A program made the position numbers and the translations under genes. Source: Gnetum montanum (lineage: Eukaryota > Streptophyta > Gnetopsida > Gnetales > Gnetaceae). From it: a DNA stretch of 64,000 nucleotides. Below, in pieces: positions 13,218 through 25,775 of the stretch. Numbering within the stretch: the stretch's first letter is position 1; each line of letters begins with the position of its first letter. The notes under the pieces were generated by a model. The model had not been told where the DNA came from. It did no database searches and saw only the letters and a list, made by a program, of their open reading frames with translations. The stretch covers positions 575,312-639,311 of the forward strand of contig MNCI01004101.1 of the NCBI GenBank assembly GCA_015680685.1, written 5' to 3'.

Positions 13218-13790
13218 TGACATCCCATCCCCAAATGTCATGGCAAACATCAAATATACAATATATTAGACATTATGTGTATGAATAAGATATACCAAAT
13301 GAAAAATATATGTGATATTCAACATTATGTATAAAGGAAATAATAGGAAAAATGTAGAAAGAGAAAGAAAAGAAGGCTTTTTGATATGGAATAGCATATT
13401 TGAATCATGATTTGAGAGTGTTCCTTGGGGTTTTCTTCACTTGGAATCTATCTATTAGAGGTAATTCAACACTACCCCCATGGTTAGGCCTATAACCTAG
13501 CCAAAAGGAATGGCTAGTCCACTTCCTGTCTCACTTCACCTAGCTTCCCGTGACTTGTCTATATCGACTCTACCACTCCATGCTAGCACGACCTCTAATC
13601 CTAGGTATAAATTCCTTAGGTCAAACCACCAAAGGTTACCATATAGGACATGTCCATTATTATGACATGCTCTTTTAGGTCTTAATCACAACTACACTTT
13701 TCGGGTCATGTTAAGATTATAATAACACTTGTTATGAAGAAGCACAATCTTCATTACACCATAGCATCATTTAGGAATGGGGATGTGATA
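13218..13790 (-). repeat. 5' LTR of non-autonomous element copy 2
   Basis: 573 bp, exactly the same length as both LTRs of the copy at 47889-53566. On the minus strand it starts TATCACATCCCCATTCC (expected TG changed to TA) and ends GGGGATGGGATGTCA. Ends are short inverted repeats (TGACATCCC/GGGATGTCA type). Internal landmarks shared with the other LTRs include AAGACC(C/T)AAAAG, the CCAAAGGA(A/G)GAAAATCCC-like segment and the AATATCACATATAT segment near the 3' end. Confidence 0.85.
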
Positions 13791-14193
13791 GTGTGGGACA
13801 TTATTCCCAATGTGTGGGATGACTCTTGATAGCTTTCATGGGTTTTAACTAAGTTTCTATACCTTTCCAAGTTTCTAAGGCAATGATAGGGATGCATATC
13901 AGGTCCAAATCCTCTAAACTACCTAAAACCCTTTCAACTATCCAAAGGAATCAGTTTTTTCCATTCAATACTCATGAAAAATGCATATCAGGTCCCATAA
14001 AAAGTATAAATATGCAAGGAGCTTGAAAATATTTTTCATTCTTTCTCATTTAAAGCAATGTAGATTTTTCAAATTTTCTTTTGTGAAAAAATCTCTGACA
14101 TCCTAGATTTCCCAAGTCCTAACTTAATCAATATCATTCCAATTTTCATGAATTTGGAACCTATTTGATCATGGAATGCTCAACATACCCATT
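13791..14193. other. Unassigned flank of LTR element
   Basis: No gene is seen. The 14-base word ATGCATATCAGGTC occurs twice (about 13893 and 13982). It may be part of an older repeat. Confidence 0.4.
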
Positions 14194-14230
14194 GGGGTGG
14201 GGGGTGGGAGGGGGAAGAGGGTGGTTGTAG
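14194..14230 (+). other. G-rich tract, potential G-quadruplex
   Basis: Within 37 bp there are at least four runs of three or more G (GGGG, GGGGGG, GGG, GGGGG, GGG), standing out sharply from the AT-rich surroundings. It meets the simple rule for an intramolecular quadruplex. No gene or LTR end is adjacent, so a polypurine-tract origin is possible but unproven. Confidence 0.6.
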
Positions 14231-14555
14231 TGAGGAAAATATAAGCCAATTTTTCAAAAAATTGTAACACCTGGAAGGTAGTTTAAGGGTAAGAATGAAG
14301 AGATAATTGGGATTTCTAAAGAATAATCAAACATAGTAAAGATAAAAATACTCAATTAATAATATTAAGGACCAAAAACCATAATACATAGAGATAAAAT
14401 GAGTAATTGTGAATAGTTATAAAGAGATTAACATCTATGGGGTACCTTTTACAAATTTTTCAAACTTTGCAATCTTAGTAACTAGGAACTCAATGAAGTA
14501 AGGATGTGAGTAAGGTATAAAACCATTAAGAATACATGAAGACACCTTAGTAATT

Positions 14556-17300
14556 CTAAATTCTTAATGATTGTAGATGGCCCCAAGAAGAGGATGAGCA
14601 CAAGGAGGACCTTGAAAAAGAGCAAGCAAACAACTGAGCAGCCAAGGTAGAGGCTGAAATGGAGGATAAGAACCTAAACATGAGGAGTAGGAAGCCCAAT
14701 CTTTTAGCATTCATCAAGAAAATCCTATCATAGTATAATTGGACCAAAGAAAGGAATAAGCACCAGAAGAGTAAGGAAAATGCCTCATGTTATTACAAGA
14801 CTATCTCCAAGCCATTTAGGTGAGATTTATCCTGACCACAGTCATTATGGAGATCAACTTTGGTCCATTCATGACATTTATTCTAGAAGCGATTAGGACG
14901 TAACTCCAAGCATCACCACTATGGCATATCCTTTTAAATAGTGGTGCATGATATCTTAAGAAAAAATATTATTTTTGGCACATTAAGGAAGAGGAAACTA
15001 TAGGAAATATTGGAGAAATTTTAGTTTCATTAATAATAAATTCAATTCCTAAGGCTTTGAATATACCAAATGAAAGGGGCAAGACTAGCATATCTATGCA
15101 TCCAATAAATCCAAAAATAAGAAAATTATGGTTAAAAAGGGCTTATGAAAAAGAAGAAAAAGCCTAAAGTGAACTAACTCTAGAGAAGAGAGTATACTTT
15201 AAGATTGGTAGTTATCATATATTCCCAACAAAAGAATTCAATAAACTATCAACTTATGTAGCTAGAGGAAGTGTAATTCTGATGGGAAAATTCAATGCCA
15301 ATCTCGCACAACTCTATTTTATGAAAATTTAAATGTAATTTGAATAAAGGCAAGGAAGCCAACATTGCCATTCCCTTGTCTTATCAAGAAGATATGCAAG
15401 AGCGTTGGAATCTTAGGATACATCAATGACATTCCCAAGAGAGCCCAAAATGCTTCATATGCCAAGTTGCTTAAACCAACTCCACCAAGGAAAGATCATG
15501 GTGAGGAACAAGAATAAGAACAAGTAAGGCCTAGTATCCAATAACAAGGATAGCAAGAATAACAAGTCCCATTACCACCACTACAAGATTATAGATTGTC
15601 AATGAGCCATTAATAGTAGCTTATAGAAATCATCGACTGGAAAACAAGGGAAGCAGCCAATCTGTATAGAGTTATTGGTAATACCATAAGATCTAGAGTC
15701 TCAGTTGATATAGCAAGTTGATAGCATTCATTGTATTTAGAAAAAGAGCTATGGTTATAATAGATATTTAGGAATGTTGCATCATTCCAAGTGATGCTAA
15801 AGACTATAGAAGGATCAATAGCTATGATAATGCAACATTAGGATGTAGCAAGAGTAGCAGAGATGATCATTGATCACATAAAGGAATATTTCAATGTACC
15901 TATTGTATCACTAGTGGATCTAACTAGAGCTAGAGATGCTCAGATGTCAACTAGAACCTCAATGACTCTTACTAACTATGAAGATGTACTTGATAGGCTA
16001 CTATAGATAAGATAAGTAATGATAACACTTTTTCACATCCCAAGAAATGATACTATAGTGTAGTCAAAGTTGATTTCCACCAAGAGGAAACTTATCATGT
16101 TAGAGACCACAATACAACATGTAGAAGTAGAAGTTCTAAAACTTCAAGAAGAACTCATAGCCCTAAGAGCTAAAATGAGAGATCGCATGCAATTTATTGC
16201 ACCTGACTAGATTAAGCAATTCAGGATAAAGAAAATGAATTACTTGATTCAGAAAAATAAATAGTTGGCAATAGAGAAGAAGAAAGTGGTATGGAATGCC
16301 TTTGTAGTTAAATCACAGATGTGTGCACATGTGAAGACACTTATTGTTGTACAGGAAGAAAACAAATAACTAGTTGTTGACAACATAAGGTTAACCATAG
16401 TGAAAATGTAGAAAAACATCATAGAAGAAAGTATCCATCAATTGATAGAATAGTTAGTAAGGGTTAACCAAGATATGAGCTACTTTGCAAGTGAAAAAAG
16501 AACCCTCTCTATGGAGGATGTATGTGCCATCTAACAAAAGTTAGCCATTGAAATTAGTGTGTGGCAAAATGAGGCAAACAAACATGAGAGGCTTAAGGAA
16601 CACTTCCAAGACTAGGTGGACATCTACAAACAAATAAATGAGAAAGAAATCCAAATGGAAAAGGCAAAAATTAGTTCTATACTAATGCAGAATCTTGATT
16701 GAAAACCCATCCTATATAGCTATGTCCTTATTCACTAGGCAGAAGTAAAGAATAAAGACCTATAGATCAAGGACCTGAAAGAGTAGATTCTGCTAGTGAA
16801 CCTTTGTTATGCTAAGTTGACCATGTTGATAATAGGAAGGCCCAGAAATGAGTTAGAATATCAAGTAGCAACCATATATGAACTATATGAGAAAGAGTTT
16901 TTGAATCAAAAAGATGTTTTGTAGAAACTTCAAGTTGCAAACTCAAAACTAGAAGTAGTAAAGGCTAGCTAGCATGGGTAAAAAGAGGTAGTAGAAAACA
17001 TGGCTAGGAGATTAATAGACTATCATGAATTAAGAGATAAGGTTAGAGCATTCAAGGAAGAGAGGAGACAATTTGTAGGTTGGTATATCAAAGAAAATCA
17101 AATGTTTCCACAGCTACCATGCCCATGGGACATGCCAATTTCATCAAATATTGGTTCATTAGGATGGACAATTCACAATCCCATGATGAAAGAAGAGAAG
17201 CTTCAAGCACTCCTAAACCAATATAGATTTTAGAAGCCTGATGATAAGGGGAAGCAACTAATCGAAGAGCCAAAACCACCTAGAACAACATAAGGCTACA
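14556..17300 (+). pseudogene. Eroded Lys/Glu-rich reading frame, probable retroelement ORF
   Basis: The plus-strand sequence is purine-rich. Its translation, broken by many stops, is rich in Lys, Glu, Gln and Ile with heptad-like helical stretches, especially 16200-17000. The last intact part is 17000-17233 (77 residues), starting MARRLIDYHELRDKV and containing CPWDMPISSNIGSLGW. I do not recognise the family. A long helical protein of this kind fits a gag or an additional ORF of an LTR element, and a G-rich, polypurine-like site follows at about 17470-17503, but no catalytic domain is visible. Confidence 0.4.
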
Positions 17301-17469
17301 TCCATGTTTACTAGAGTTTGTTGTTTTTGTTAAAAGTTATTATGTCATGAATTGTGTCATTTTTGTAAAATCCACTTCAACATTAGAGAGTCATGTATAT
17401 AAGAGTTAGTTTCATGTAAATCTACATCCCAATTTTGTATGAAAATCTATCCTCATTTGGTTTTAACTT

Positions 17470-17503
17470 GAGGATGATTTTTTAGTTAGTCACGGGGGTT
17501 TGA
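17470..17503 (+). other. Possible polypurine tract and LTR start
   Basis: CTTGAGGATGATTTTTTAG is followed by GTCACGGGGGTTTGACA. A TTGAGGATGA motif plus a short G run just after the last open frame is common upstream of 3' LTRs in plant elements. The LTR would begin at TGACA (about 17499), but no matching LTR end or partner LTR was found. Confidence 0.3.
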
Positions 17504-20491
17504 CAAATCCAAATTTTTCATGGTCATGATATTGGGTATCCAATATCAAAGCATAATATCATATCCTTGATTTTAGAGCACAACATACAATGTCACATAT
17601 CTGATATGGGAAAACATATATGGGCCTAGATATACAATACTTAGATGCATCGTCCACATAACGTTTCATTAGACACTTAACAAAATTCTGTCAATTTGTT
17701 TTCTTGATTATAGCACTTAGCACTTAGGAGTGTATGCCAATAGTGTGATGTTTTGAAATTGAATGGAATCTTTATTCAAGTGGAATGTACTTGGATACAT
17801 TTCATGCACAAAAATAGAGGTTGATATTACTCTACATCAATTCAACATCACCTACTTTATTTACTACTTACTTAGAATAATTTTACTGTTTTCACTTAGC
17901 TTAATGTTTACTATTTTCATTAGTTACTGATTTACTTTCAATGTACTATACTATTCCTATCATTAAGTGGAATGAGTATCACTAATCTCAAGCACTTGAG
18001 TGTAACTACTGGGTAAACTAGTAGTACTATCACTTAGTATGCCTAGTAGTGTGCTACTTGGAAATCCTAGTAGTAGTTACATGAAGTCCAAGGATTACAT
18101 GGAAGGTCAGGACTAGATGCTCATCACATAGGTGAGGTTAGATTTATTTACCACTACTTAGATTTAGAAATTACTACATTTACTTCATGTTCACTAAGTG
18201 TAATATGGCAAATACAATATCATATATCATATACCTCATTGTGAGTTAAAGCATATGCATTAAATTTACTAGCTTACATGGGAAGAAAATAATCAAAAAC
18301 TCTAACCAATTACTCCCATAATCACATTCCTTTATCTACAGAATTTGACCGAGATCACGCATGAATACTCATATCTTGTATAGTAGGGTGTTGGATACTT
18401 CACCGCTCATCAATTCCTCATATATGGCTTTTATTAATACCATATATCATCATATTCAACAACTTGTGCAAAATTTCTTTTATAGTAGTAACCACTCTAG
18501 AACGGGCTTCTGTTATATTGTCTATTATACTTTCACTTCTTATAAAAAGAATGGTTACTTAGGCTTACTAAATAGTTATAAGCAATGTATTACCTTAGAT
18601 GCCAAGTAGGTGGTAAAATTCTTAATTGAAATGAAACCTTTGAAGCTTATTTTTCATTAGTATATCGAATCAAGTAGCCCTAAAAATAGTGGTTTCTAGA
18701 AAAATACTTATTTTTTAAACTAGGTTTCTTTCCTAAAGGTATAATTATCTAAATCTTCATTTCCATAGAATACATTTAGAAAACTAAGTTTTATTGATGA
18801 TTTTTGTGACTTAACAACTTCATAATTCCTAATTCAATGCCTGATAAGTTATCTCCTTAGTGGCCTCTTATTAATAATGAACAATGCACTATTAAGCATC
18901 TATATCTTTACAATACATGGTGTAAGCTTGGCATTACCTATTTTATTTCTTTGCAAATATTATTGATGGTTTATGTGCTTTGAGTATCAAATTTTCTATT
19001 GCATTATTATCTATAAAAGGTCTACTTTTTTATCTTTCTCATAGTTTAGATAGTAATTTAACTACTCATAATTCTAATAATATTCTTCTTTACTCTTCAT
19101 GCATTAATGACTATTTACTTTTTTCATGTTAATATAGGCTTATACATACTATTATTAGTTTTAATATTAGGATCTGAACAATATTCAATTATTTATGAAA
19201 TATCAATTATAATGTGTAATTATGAAAGTATTAGATTTAGAAGATATTGAATGTTTTCATTCCTTCAAAAATTGACCATTGTTTTTGATATGTGATTCAT
19301 TAAGATTTTGCTATTAATATTCATCACTCTGATTTGGTTGTTCATAATCTTAGATATCGTCTTTGCAACATGAAAGTCTCATTCATCCATGGTTCTTTTA
19401 CTTCTCCACTTATTTGAATTTCTTGGTCTTGGTACAAGTCATATTTACATGTTTTTAAATCAAGATTAAAAGAGTTTCTATTTAGTAATATTCCCTAACA
19501 TCAAGCATTTTTATTTTATACTTGGTGTTGGTTTCATTTCTCTAATATTTATAATATTTGAAAAATTTCAATGTAATATGATTTATCATAAATATTCTTC
19601 AACTAATGTTTTTCCTTTGTCTACTCAAGGTAATATCATTCAATAATTTATGCTTCAATTACAACCCTAAATGTATACATCGTTTTTTTCTTTGTTATAG
19701 AAAGCCTTTCATAAGAAGTGAAACCCCAAAAAGATGCTTTTTATAGAAATGTGTAAATGTTGATTAGACAAAAATGCTAATTTATGGAACTAATAATAGA
19801 TATTATACTTTACAACTAAATAATGAAATATTTAAGATTATGAAGACATAAATATTTGGAAGTAGAATACTCTGAAAATTATAATTAATAGGATTGTATA
19901 TAATAGTAAGTTGTAAATGCTTGAAAGACTTTATACATGATAAAGAATAGATGTAATAATCACAATATTTGGACTTAGATAATTTGAAAATATCTTTTTA
20001 AAAAAATTATACAATCTACAATACATTATAAAGGTGTAGTATGGGGTTTGATCTTAATAAAGAATAATAGAAAGAAACTAAAAAACTTCAAATATAAATT
20101 TTGTTAAATGAATTTAAATTAAACACTTAAGTTTTAGATGCAAGACTTTTATTAGAAGCTAATTTGCTACCTTTAAAAAATGAAGCAATGTATCAATTCA
20201 TAATATTCTATTTGAATCATGAAAATAACAACAAGATCTTTGGAGAGGTCATTTGAAAATTTAAGCAACAAGTATATTACCATTAAGGATAATTGTAGCT
20301 ACAAAAATGGGGTATTGAAAATATAGATGAAATCATAAATTCAAGACAAGCTTAAATTTTTTTAAAAAAAATGTTTTAGAAAGATGACAAAATAAGGTAG
20401 AAATCCCAAAAAGAAAAAGTTTTAGTTCTAGTGGTAACACATTAGAGATGGCAAGCGTGATGAAATAAAATATTTACATGTAGCTATTTCA
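17504..20491. other. Unassigned AT-rich interval before the LINE
   Basis: No domain is recognised in any frame; the open frame 18361-18609 has no identifiable features. The sequence is typical of the decayed background into which the LINE at 20506 inserted. Confidence 0.5.
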
Positions 20492-20505
20492 ATATACATA
20501 AGAGT
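20492..20505 (+). repeat. Target-site duplication, left copy
   Basis: ATATACATAAGAGT is repeated exactly at 25777-25790. The 14-bp length fits LINE target-primed reverse transcription and defines the 5' end of the insertion at 20506. Confidence 0.9.
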
Positions 20506-20514
20506 GAAGCAAGG

Positions 20515-21846
20515 ATGATGATGGGAGCGAGATCGGTTCACGGCATGGATGGGAGCGAATCGGTTCACTGTGCGGATGGGAGCGAGAAGGCCCACGACGA
20601 GGATGCCAGTGACGCAGACACGGAGAGGATAGTCCTAGGCGAGACTGCGAGAACAGCAGACACAACGAATGTAGCTGAAAAGCGAGAGACCAACAATCTA
20701 GTTGAGTCGTCCAAAGAAGGGCCAATGCTAAGGCTCAAGGTCCAGCGCCCAGACAGCGCCACTCTAGAATACCTTGCACGCAGCCTGATTGGCAAGCTCG
20801 TTTCGGAAGGGGCATGGCCTCGCCCAGATTTGATTTGGCGCTGGGCTTGGGCTGCATGGGGGTTGGACACGGTGACAGTCAAATGCCTGGCAAATGACCG
20901 TCTCTTATTTTGCTTCGCCTCCCTGGCTGACCGGGAAAAGGTGCTGGTGGAGGGACCTTGGTTTTATGGCGCACGGGGAGCTCACCGCAACCCGACCCTG
21001 TTTGAATGGGCACTGGTTTGGGTCTGACTGTACGACCTACCCCTTAAATACTGGTCAACCGAATTCTTGCTATCACTTACATAGGTTTTCGGGGAGTTTA
21101 TCAAGTTCGACCACTTCACAGAGGGCATAGAACACATGGGTTTCACGCGTTTCTATCTGTGGCAGCCTCTTCAATTGCAGGAACAGTTTTAGGTGCTGGT
21201 GCTGGACTCCGATCTTGGAGAGGAGAGAGTCCACGTTCACTTTGAAAACATGCTGAGGCCCCCGTCTATGGCGTGGGACTCTCACCCGGGGGGAGGCCCG
21301 GTCATCGGGGATCGGGCAGAGCACGACCCAGAGGGCAGATGGCACCTCGTCGGTAAAAGAGGTCATGTTACCAACAGGAAACTCCTGGCGCACAAAGCTG
21401 GGAGACAGAGGGGGGTTTGCAGGGACGGGCTTCCAAAGGAGGGTAGGACTCAAGTTCATAACACTACGAACGGCGGGTCGCAAACCGACTTCGTGAGGCC
21501 GGGGAAACCGGCTACGGCGGACTCGTGCGGGAAGGGTCTGGTGGAGAGGGTGCAGGAGCCCTTGCCAAACATGAAAAATAAGCCCTACCTTCACGCTCTG
21601 GTCGTGGATGGGGCTCTGTCCCCCAAAGGCCACATGGAGCAGGGCCAGGCTGATCGCCTAGGGTCGATGCACACCGCCACGTCCGAGGAGGGAGGCCCTC
21701 TCTGGGAAGCTCTGTCGCCGCCTCCGGTCACTAACTGGATAAATATGAGCCATGAGACAACTTGGCCTCACTCCACTCCAGAGGAAAAATGGCCAAATAA
21801 TGAACATGGTTTGGTGATGCTGTGGCCAGTAGCCAAGGTGGGATGA
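20515..21846 (+). pseudogene. LINE ORF1, DUF4283 nucleic-acid-binding protein (three stops)
   Basis: The frame opens with three consecutive ATG codons at 20515 and runs 443 codons to TGA at 21844. Residues about 75-175 match DUF4283 of plant LINE ORF1 proteins: LLFCFASLADREKVLVEGPW, then ALVWV*LYDLP, where the stop replaces the Arg of the common WVRLYDLP. In-frame stops are at 21025 (TGA), 21079 (TAG) and 21190 (TAG), each one C-to-T step from CGA or CAG; there is no frameshift. ORF1 normally binds element RNA. The CCHC knuckle that often follows DUF4283 is not visible. The C-terminal half is Gly/Pro/His-rich and not conserved to my eye. ORF2 begins about 75 bp downstream. Confidence 0.85.
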
Positions 21847-21920
21847 CCAGAAAACAGTACTCGCTGACACAAGGCCGCGTAGCCCACACTCTAGGAGGTG
21901 TACCAAAGACATATGTCTCC

Positions 21921-24900
21921 ATGAAGGCCCTCTCATGGAATTTCAGGGGCCAGGGTACCCCGTACAAACAACATACTCTGAAATGCATGGTGGGAGACGA
22001 GAGGTGTGATATCGTATGTTTGCAGGAAACTAAACTCCAGCGGACCGAAGCCCAAGTGCTGTAATGGTCAGGGTGGCACAGCCATCTGATGCCGAGAAAG
22101 GGGCGCGCAGGAGGCCTTGCGATCCTCACGAAGGCAGAATCGTACATCCAGGACACCTCCAATTGGTGTATTACGGTGAATGTACTGAGGCTGGATGTCT
22201 GGATTACGAACATTTATGACACTCAGGGGTGGCAGGCGCGCCTTCAGGAGCTCGAGCGCATCGTCGGACTGGTCCTAAATGACGTGGGGTGGCTGCTGAT
22301 CGGTGACTTCAACCAGTGACTCTACAACTGGGAGAAGTCTAGTGGTTCCATGGCAGAGCCCCCAGGGGCACCCGAATTCCACGCGCTGCTGCAATGAAAG
22401 ACCCTCATCGACGTCAAAATCACGGGTTGCAGGTACACCTGGATCAATCGCCGTCAAGGCACCGCATGGGTCTAGTCCTGGATTGACCAGGCATGGGTCA
22501 GCAAGGTGCTGCTGATTGACTGGGATGTTCACACATACGGAGGGGTCTGGATGGCATCTGACCACCGTGCTATTTTCTTCCAGTTAGACAGGGACACGTT
22601 GCAGAGCCCTCATCCTTTCCGGTTCGAACGCACCTGGCTCGGAAAGACGTTGATAGGCGCGCTGGTGTAGGAAATATGGCACAGATACCCGTGCTCAGAA
22701 GACCTGCATGATTTTTTGAAAAATGGGTTGAAGGCCCTGAAACAAAAAATCAGAAACCTCAACACAGAGGAAAAATATAGTTTTAGAGGAAATTGCTGCC
22801 GGCTTCAGGCTCAGCTACAGGCAATCCAGGCCTAGCAGGAGCAGGGAGAGGACCACAACAGCGAAGAGCTCGCCCTCCTGGTGAAGTTAAAACTAATGCA
22901 GAGCAAGGAGGAAGAGTATTGGAGCCAACAAGCCCGGGTGCAGTGGCTATGAGCCGGGTACCGACACACGAAATTCTTTTTCGCCGCGGCAAAGGAGCAT
23001 AGGGGAAAACGTCATCGACCCCTGCAACGTTTCATGCAGGGAGCGTAGACGCCCCCCCATTCAGGCGCTGACAGAATACTGCACTATTGGTAGTAGGTCT
23101 GGACATGGCAGGCTACAGAACCGATTTCCGTGCCGATTTGCAACACCCTGACCCATGCCAAAAATTTGTGACTGTTGCACCCTTTCTCACATTGGGAACT
23201 ACACACTGCACTGCAGGAGATGCCGGCAAATAAGGCACCAGGGCCGGATAGTTAGCCCATTGAATTCTTCCATGAATTCAAGGATGTGCTAGGGGCAAAC
23301 CTTCTCGACGATTTCAACCACATGCTGGCGTGGCGTTAGGTCCGCAATGAAATTAACTGCTCTCGCGTGGTCCTTCTGCCCAAGACGGAGATGCCCACTT
23401 CCCCAGGACATTTCCGTCCCATTGGTGTCTGCAACTCGCTCTTGCGGTTGTTCTCCTGCATGCTCGTTGCCAGACTGCGCCCCCTCATGCCGTGGTTGGT
23501 GGAAAAGAACTAGGAAGTGTTCATTAAGGCCCGCCACCTCCAGGACCAAGTCCTTCTGCTGTAGGAAATCTAGCACTCCCTCTGCATCGCGAAATTCCCA
23601 GGCCTCTTCATCAAGCTCGATATCACCAAAGCTTAAGATTCCGTCAATTGGGCTGCCCTGCGGAACGTATTGCTAGAGAAAGGCCTGGACCAGGACTTCA
23701 TGGAGCTCTACCTGCAAATGCAAAGGGGTGGGCAGTACTCCTTAGATATCGATGGGCACCTACGGGGCTTCCGCGGGACTGGACGCTGGTTGCGTCAAGT
23801 CGACCCCCTCTCCCCCCTCCTCTTTCTAACGTTGATGGACCTCCTACAAATCTATTGTATGGAAGAGGGCATCCAGGGGCTTGAAGTGCATGGCATTCGC
23901 TGTCTCACCACCCACCACGTGGACGACACCATGATATTTATCAAGGCTTCCGTGCCACAAGTCAAGGCTCTGATGAGGGCGCTTGATCATTTCCAGCAGG
24001 AGGTGGGTCTACAAACAAACGCTGGGAAGTCCACGTTGTACTTCATGCACACCCATCATTCTGTGCACAGTAGGATTATCCAAATCCTGGGGATCCTGCC
24101 AGGCGAGGCGGATGACAAGTATTTGGGCATCCCCATCCACAACTGGTACAAACAACAAACCTGGCAGGCTTTCCTGATGAGAATTCAATAGCGCATGATA
24201 CATTGGACGAATCATTTCCTCTATAGTAAAGGGATAATCGTGCTGGAAACCGTGGTATTGGGGGCCATGGCTAGATTTGGTGCCTCGATTACCTCCCTGC
24301 CCTCCAGCGTTGTCACGAAGATTGATGCGATCTTGCGCAACTTCGTTTGGTCAGGAGGGCAGGGTAGAGAAAAGATGCACCTGGTGGATTGGACCACCAC
24401 TGCGTGGCCCCACGAGGTTGAGGGGGTCGGCATTATCCCCTTCAAGGTGGAGATGGCTTTGGAAAGGTAGAGGCTGATTCGGCGACTGTCCACCATGCTG
24501 GAAGACCCCTCCCTCTGGGTGCAGATCCTATGGCGGAAGTACCGGCCCTGGACGGCAGCAGGTTCTGACTCTTTCATTTGGAAAGAGCTGTGTGCCCACG
24601 TGGCGTCGTTGGGAGATGCTGATGAGATTTCTTTTCATCCTCGTCAGTACATCCGAACGTGGTTTCCAACCGATCCGCAATGGATGCTGCTCTGGCGCGG
24701 TTCTATCCCAAAAAAGATCAAGATGTTCGGGTGGCTAATCCTCCACAAGGCCCTCCCCGTCTTAACTTTATTGCGGATCAAGGGCATGGCGGTCAGTACC
24801 CATTGCCCCCTATGCAACCAATATTCTGAGATGCTGCAGCATTTCATGCAAGACTGCCACGTTACCAGACAATTCTGGCACACGGCCGGTCTCCATCCCA

Positions 24901-25286
24901 TTACAGTCTCCGGTAACTCGCCGACCCTTACCGCGCTGTGGATTCTGTGGAAGGCTAGAAACGAATGCATCTTCAAAGGCATGGCCTGACCCTCCCCCCC
25001 CGACTATGTAATATGGTAGGTTCAGGAAACTTTGCCAAGGTATTACTGCCGCGAGGGACCAGCATACCCGTATCGACCTGCCCCTCCACAAATCGGCGCA
25101 ATGAGATTGACAGGTTCAGTGCGGGGCAGAACCAGTTTACGACTGAATCGATCATGGTCATGGCTGGGACGTTCCTCAGCGGTGCTCCAATTCCCCCCGT
25201 GGCAGGCTCGCATACGGCCATCCAGCACCCTGATGTTGGCCAGGATCAGAACCTTCCAAGGCCGCCCCCTGAGAGGGACCCTCTAA
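21921..25286 (+). pseudogene. LINE ORF2, endonuclease-reverse transcriptase (21 premature stops, no frameshift)
   Basis: Start chosen at ATG 21921 because MKALSWNFRG is the canonical N-terminus of plant L1 endonucleases; the same frame is open back to 21822. Endonuclease motifs: SWNFRGQG, CLQETK, GDFNQ (22302-22316), WIDQAWVS, ASDHRAIFF. Reverse transcriptase: FRPIGVCN (domain 2), FIKLDITKA*DSVNW (motif A, stop at the Tyr/Phe position), RQVDPLSPLLF (usually RQGDPLSP), HHVDDT (motif C, both Asp kept). The C-terminal zf-RVT-like region has PKKIKMFGWLILHKAL and CPLCN...HFMQDC, and the frame continues past 24987 to 25284. Premature stops: 22062, 22317, 22395, 22473, 22668, 22833, 22950, 23046, 23091, 23094, 23169, 23253, 23337, 23511, 23562, 23571, 23634, 24189, 24468, 24987, 25017. 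All lie in one frame. Confidence 0.9.
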
Positions 25287-25775
25287 ACACCAGCAACACG
25301 GGGGAGGCTCCGAACCCCTTTGCTTAGTCGCTCAAGTCGTAGCCTTGGATTGAGGACGTCCTAAATGTTCGCATGATGGGAATCGCTCAAATGATCGCGG
25401 AGAATCGGCGCCACCTAGCGGCGGGACCTGGTCGGCCTGGGCCTAGTGCGCACTTCGCCCATGGAAATAACGCTGGACCGCATCCCCCCAGTAGGTAGTC
25501 AGCGATGGTCGACGGTGGTCGGGGGGGTTGGCCGTAGGGGGGTGGGACACCTTTTTTCCGTTTGTTTCTTTCTGGGGTCTCTCCCTTGTGCGCCGGGGGT
25601 GGTGGCCGCCTGCCTGCCTGTGGGGATGCCTGAGGCTGGGGGGTTTTAGCCCTTCGTGGGGTCCTTTCTGTCTTGGCTGCTGTGGGGCCACGGTTGTTGG
25701 TCCGTGCTACACGCCTGTGTAGATCCTTCTTTTTTCTGGAATAGAATTTCTCTCGATCTTTTCTGAAAAAAAAAA
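25287..25775 (+). other. LINE 3' UTR and poly(A)
   Basis: GC-rich, with G runs (25520-25545) and T-rich patches, ending in AATAGAATTTCTCTCGATCT, TTTCTG and ten A residues. Short open frames here are by-products of composition. Confidence 0.75.

Larger units (their letters stand above)
11090..13790 (-). mobile_element. Non-autonomous LTR retrotransposon, copy 2 (5' part)
   Basis: This region is co-linear on the minus strand with the element at 47889-53566. It has the 5' LTR (13218-13790), a four-base spacer, the primer-binding site, the segment after the PBS (matching about 48770-48945), the 22-bp minisatellite, and an internal stretch that still matches up to about 51390 (11090-11240 here). 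It lacks the block corresponding to about 48950-49780, so one of the copies has an insertion or deletion. Below about 11090 homology stops: no CCR4-like passenger, polypurine tract or 3' LTR is found. No gag or pol domain is visible. A truncated, non-autonomous element. Confidence 0.75.

Noticed and set aside
23347-23676. Open frame of 109 residues within the LINE
   Set aside because: Lies in a different frame over the reverse transcriptase; its Cys/Ser-rich translation results from reading GC-rich DNA out of frame.
21073-25228. Long minus-strand open frames inside the LINE (for example 21073-21633 and 24221-24577)
   Set aside because: They are opposite-strand shadows of the GC-rich ORF1 and ORF2; no domain or start context.
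20515-25286. TAG/TAA read as Gln (reassigned stop codons) to explain the many in-frame stops of the LINE
   Set aside because: TGA also appears at Arg positions, CAG and CAA codons are still used freely in the same ORFs, and the surrounding elements show ordinary random decay. C-to-T mutation explains both classes of stop.
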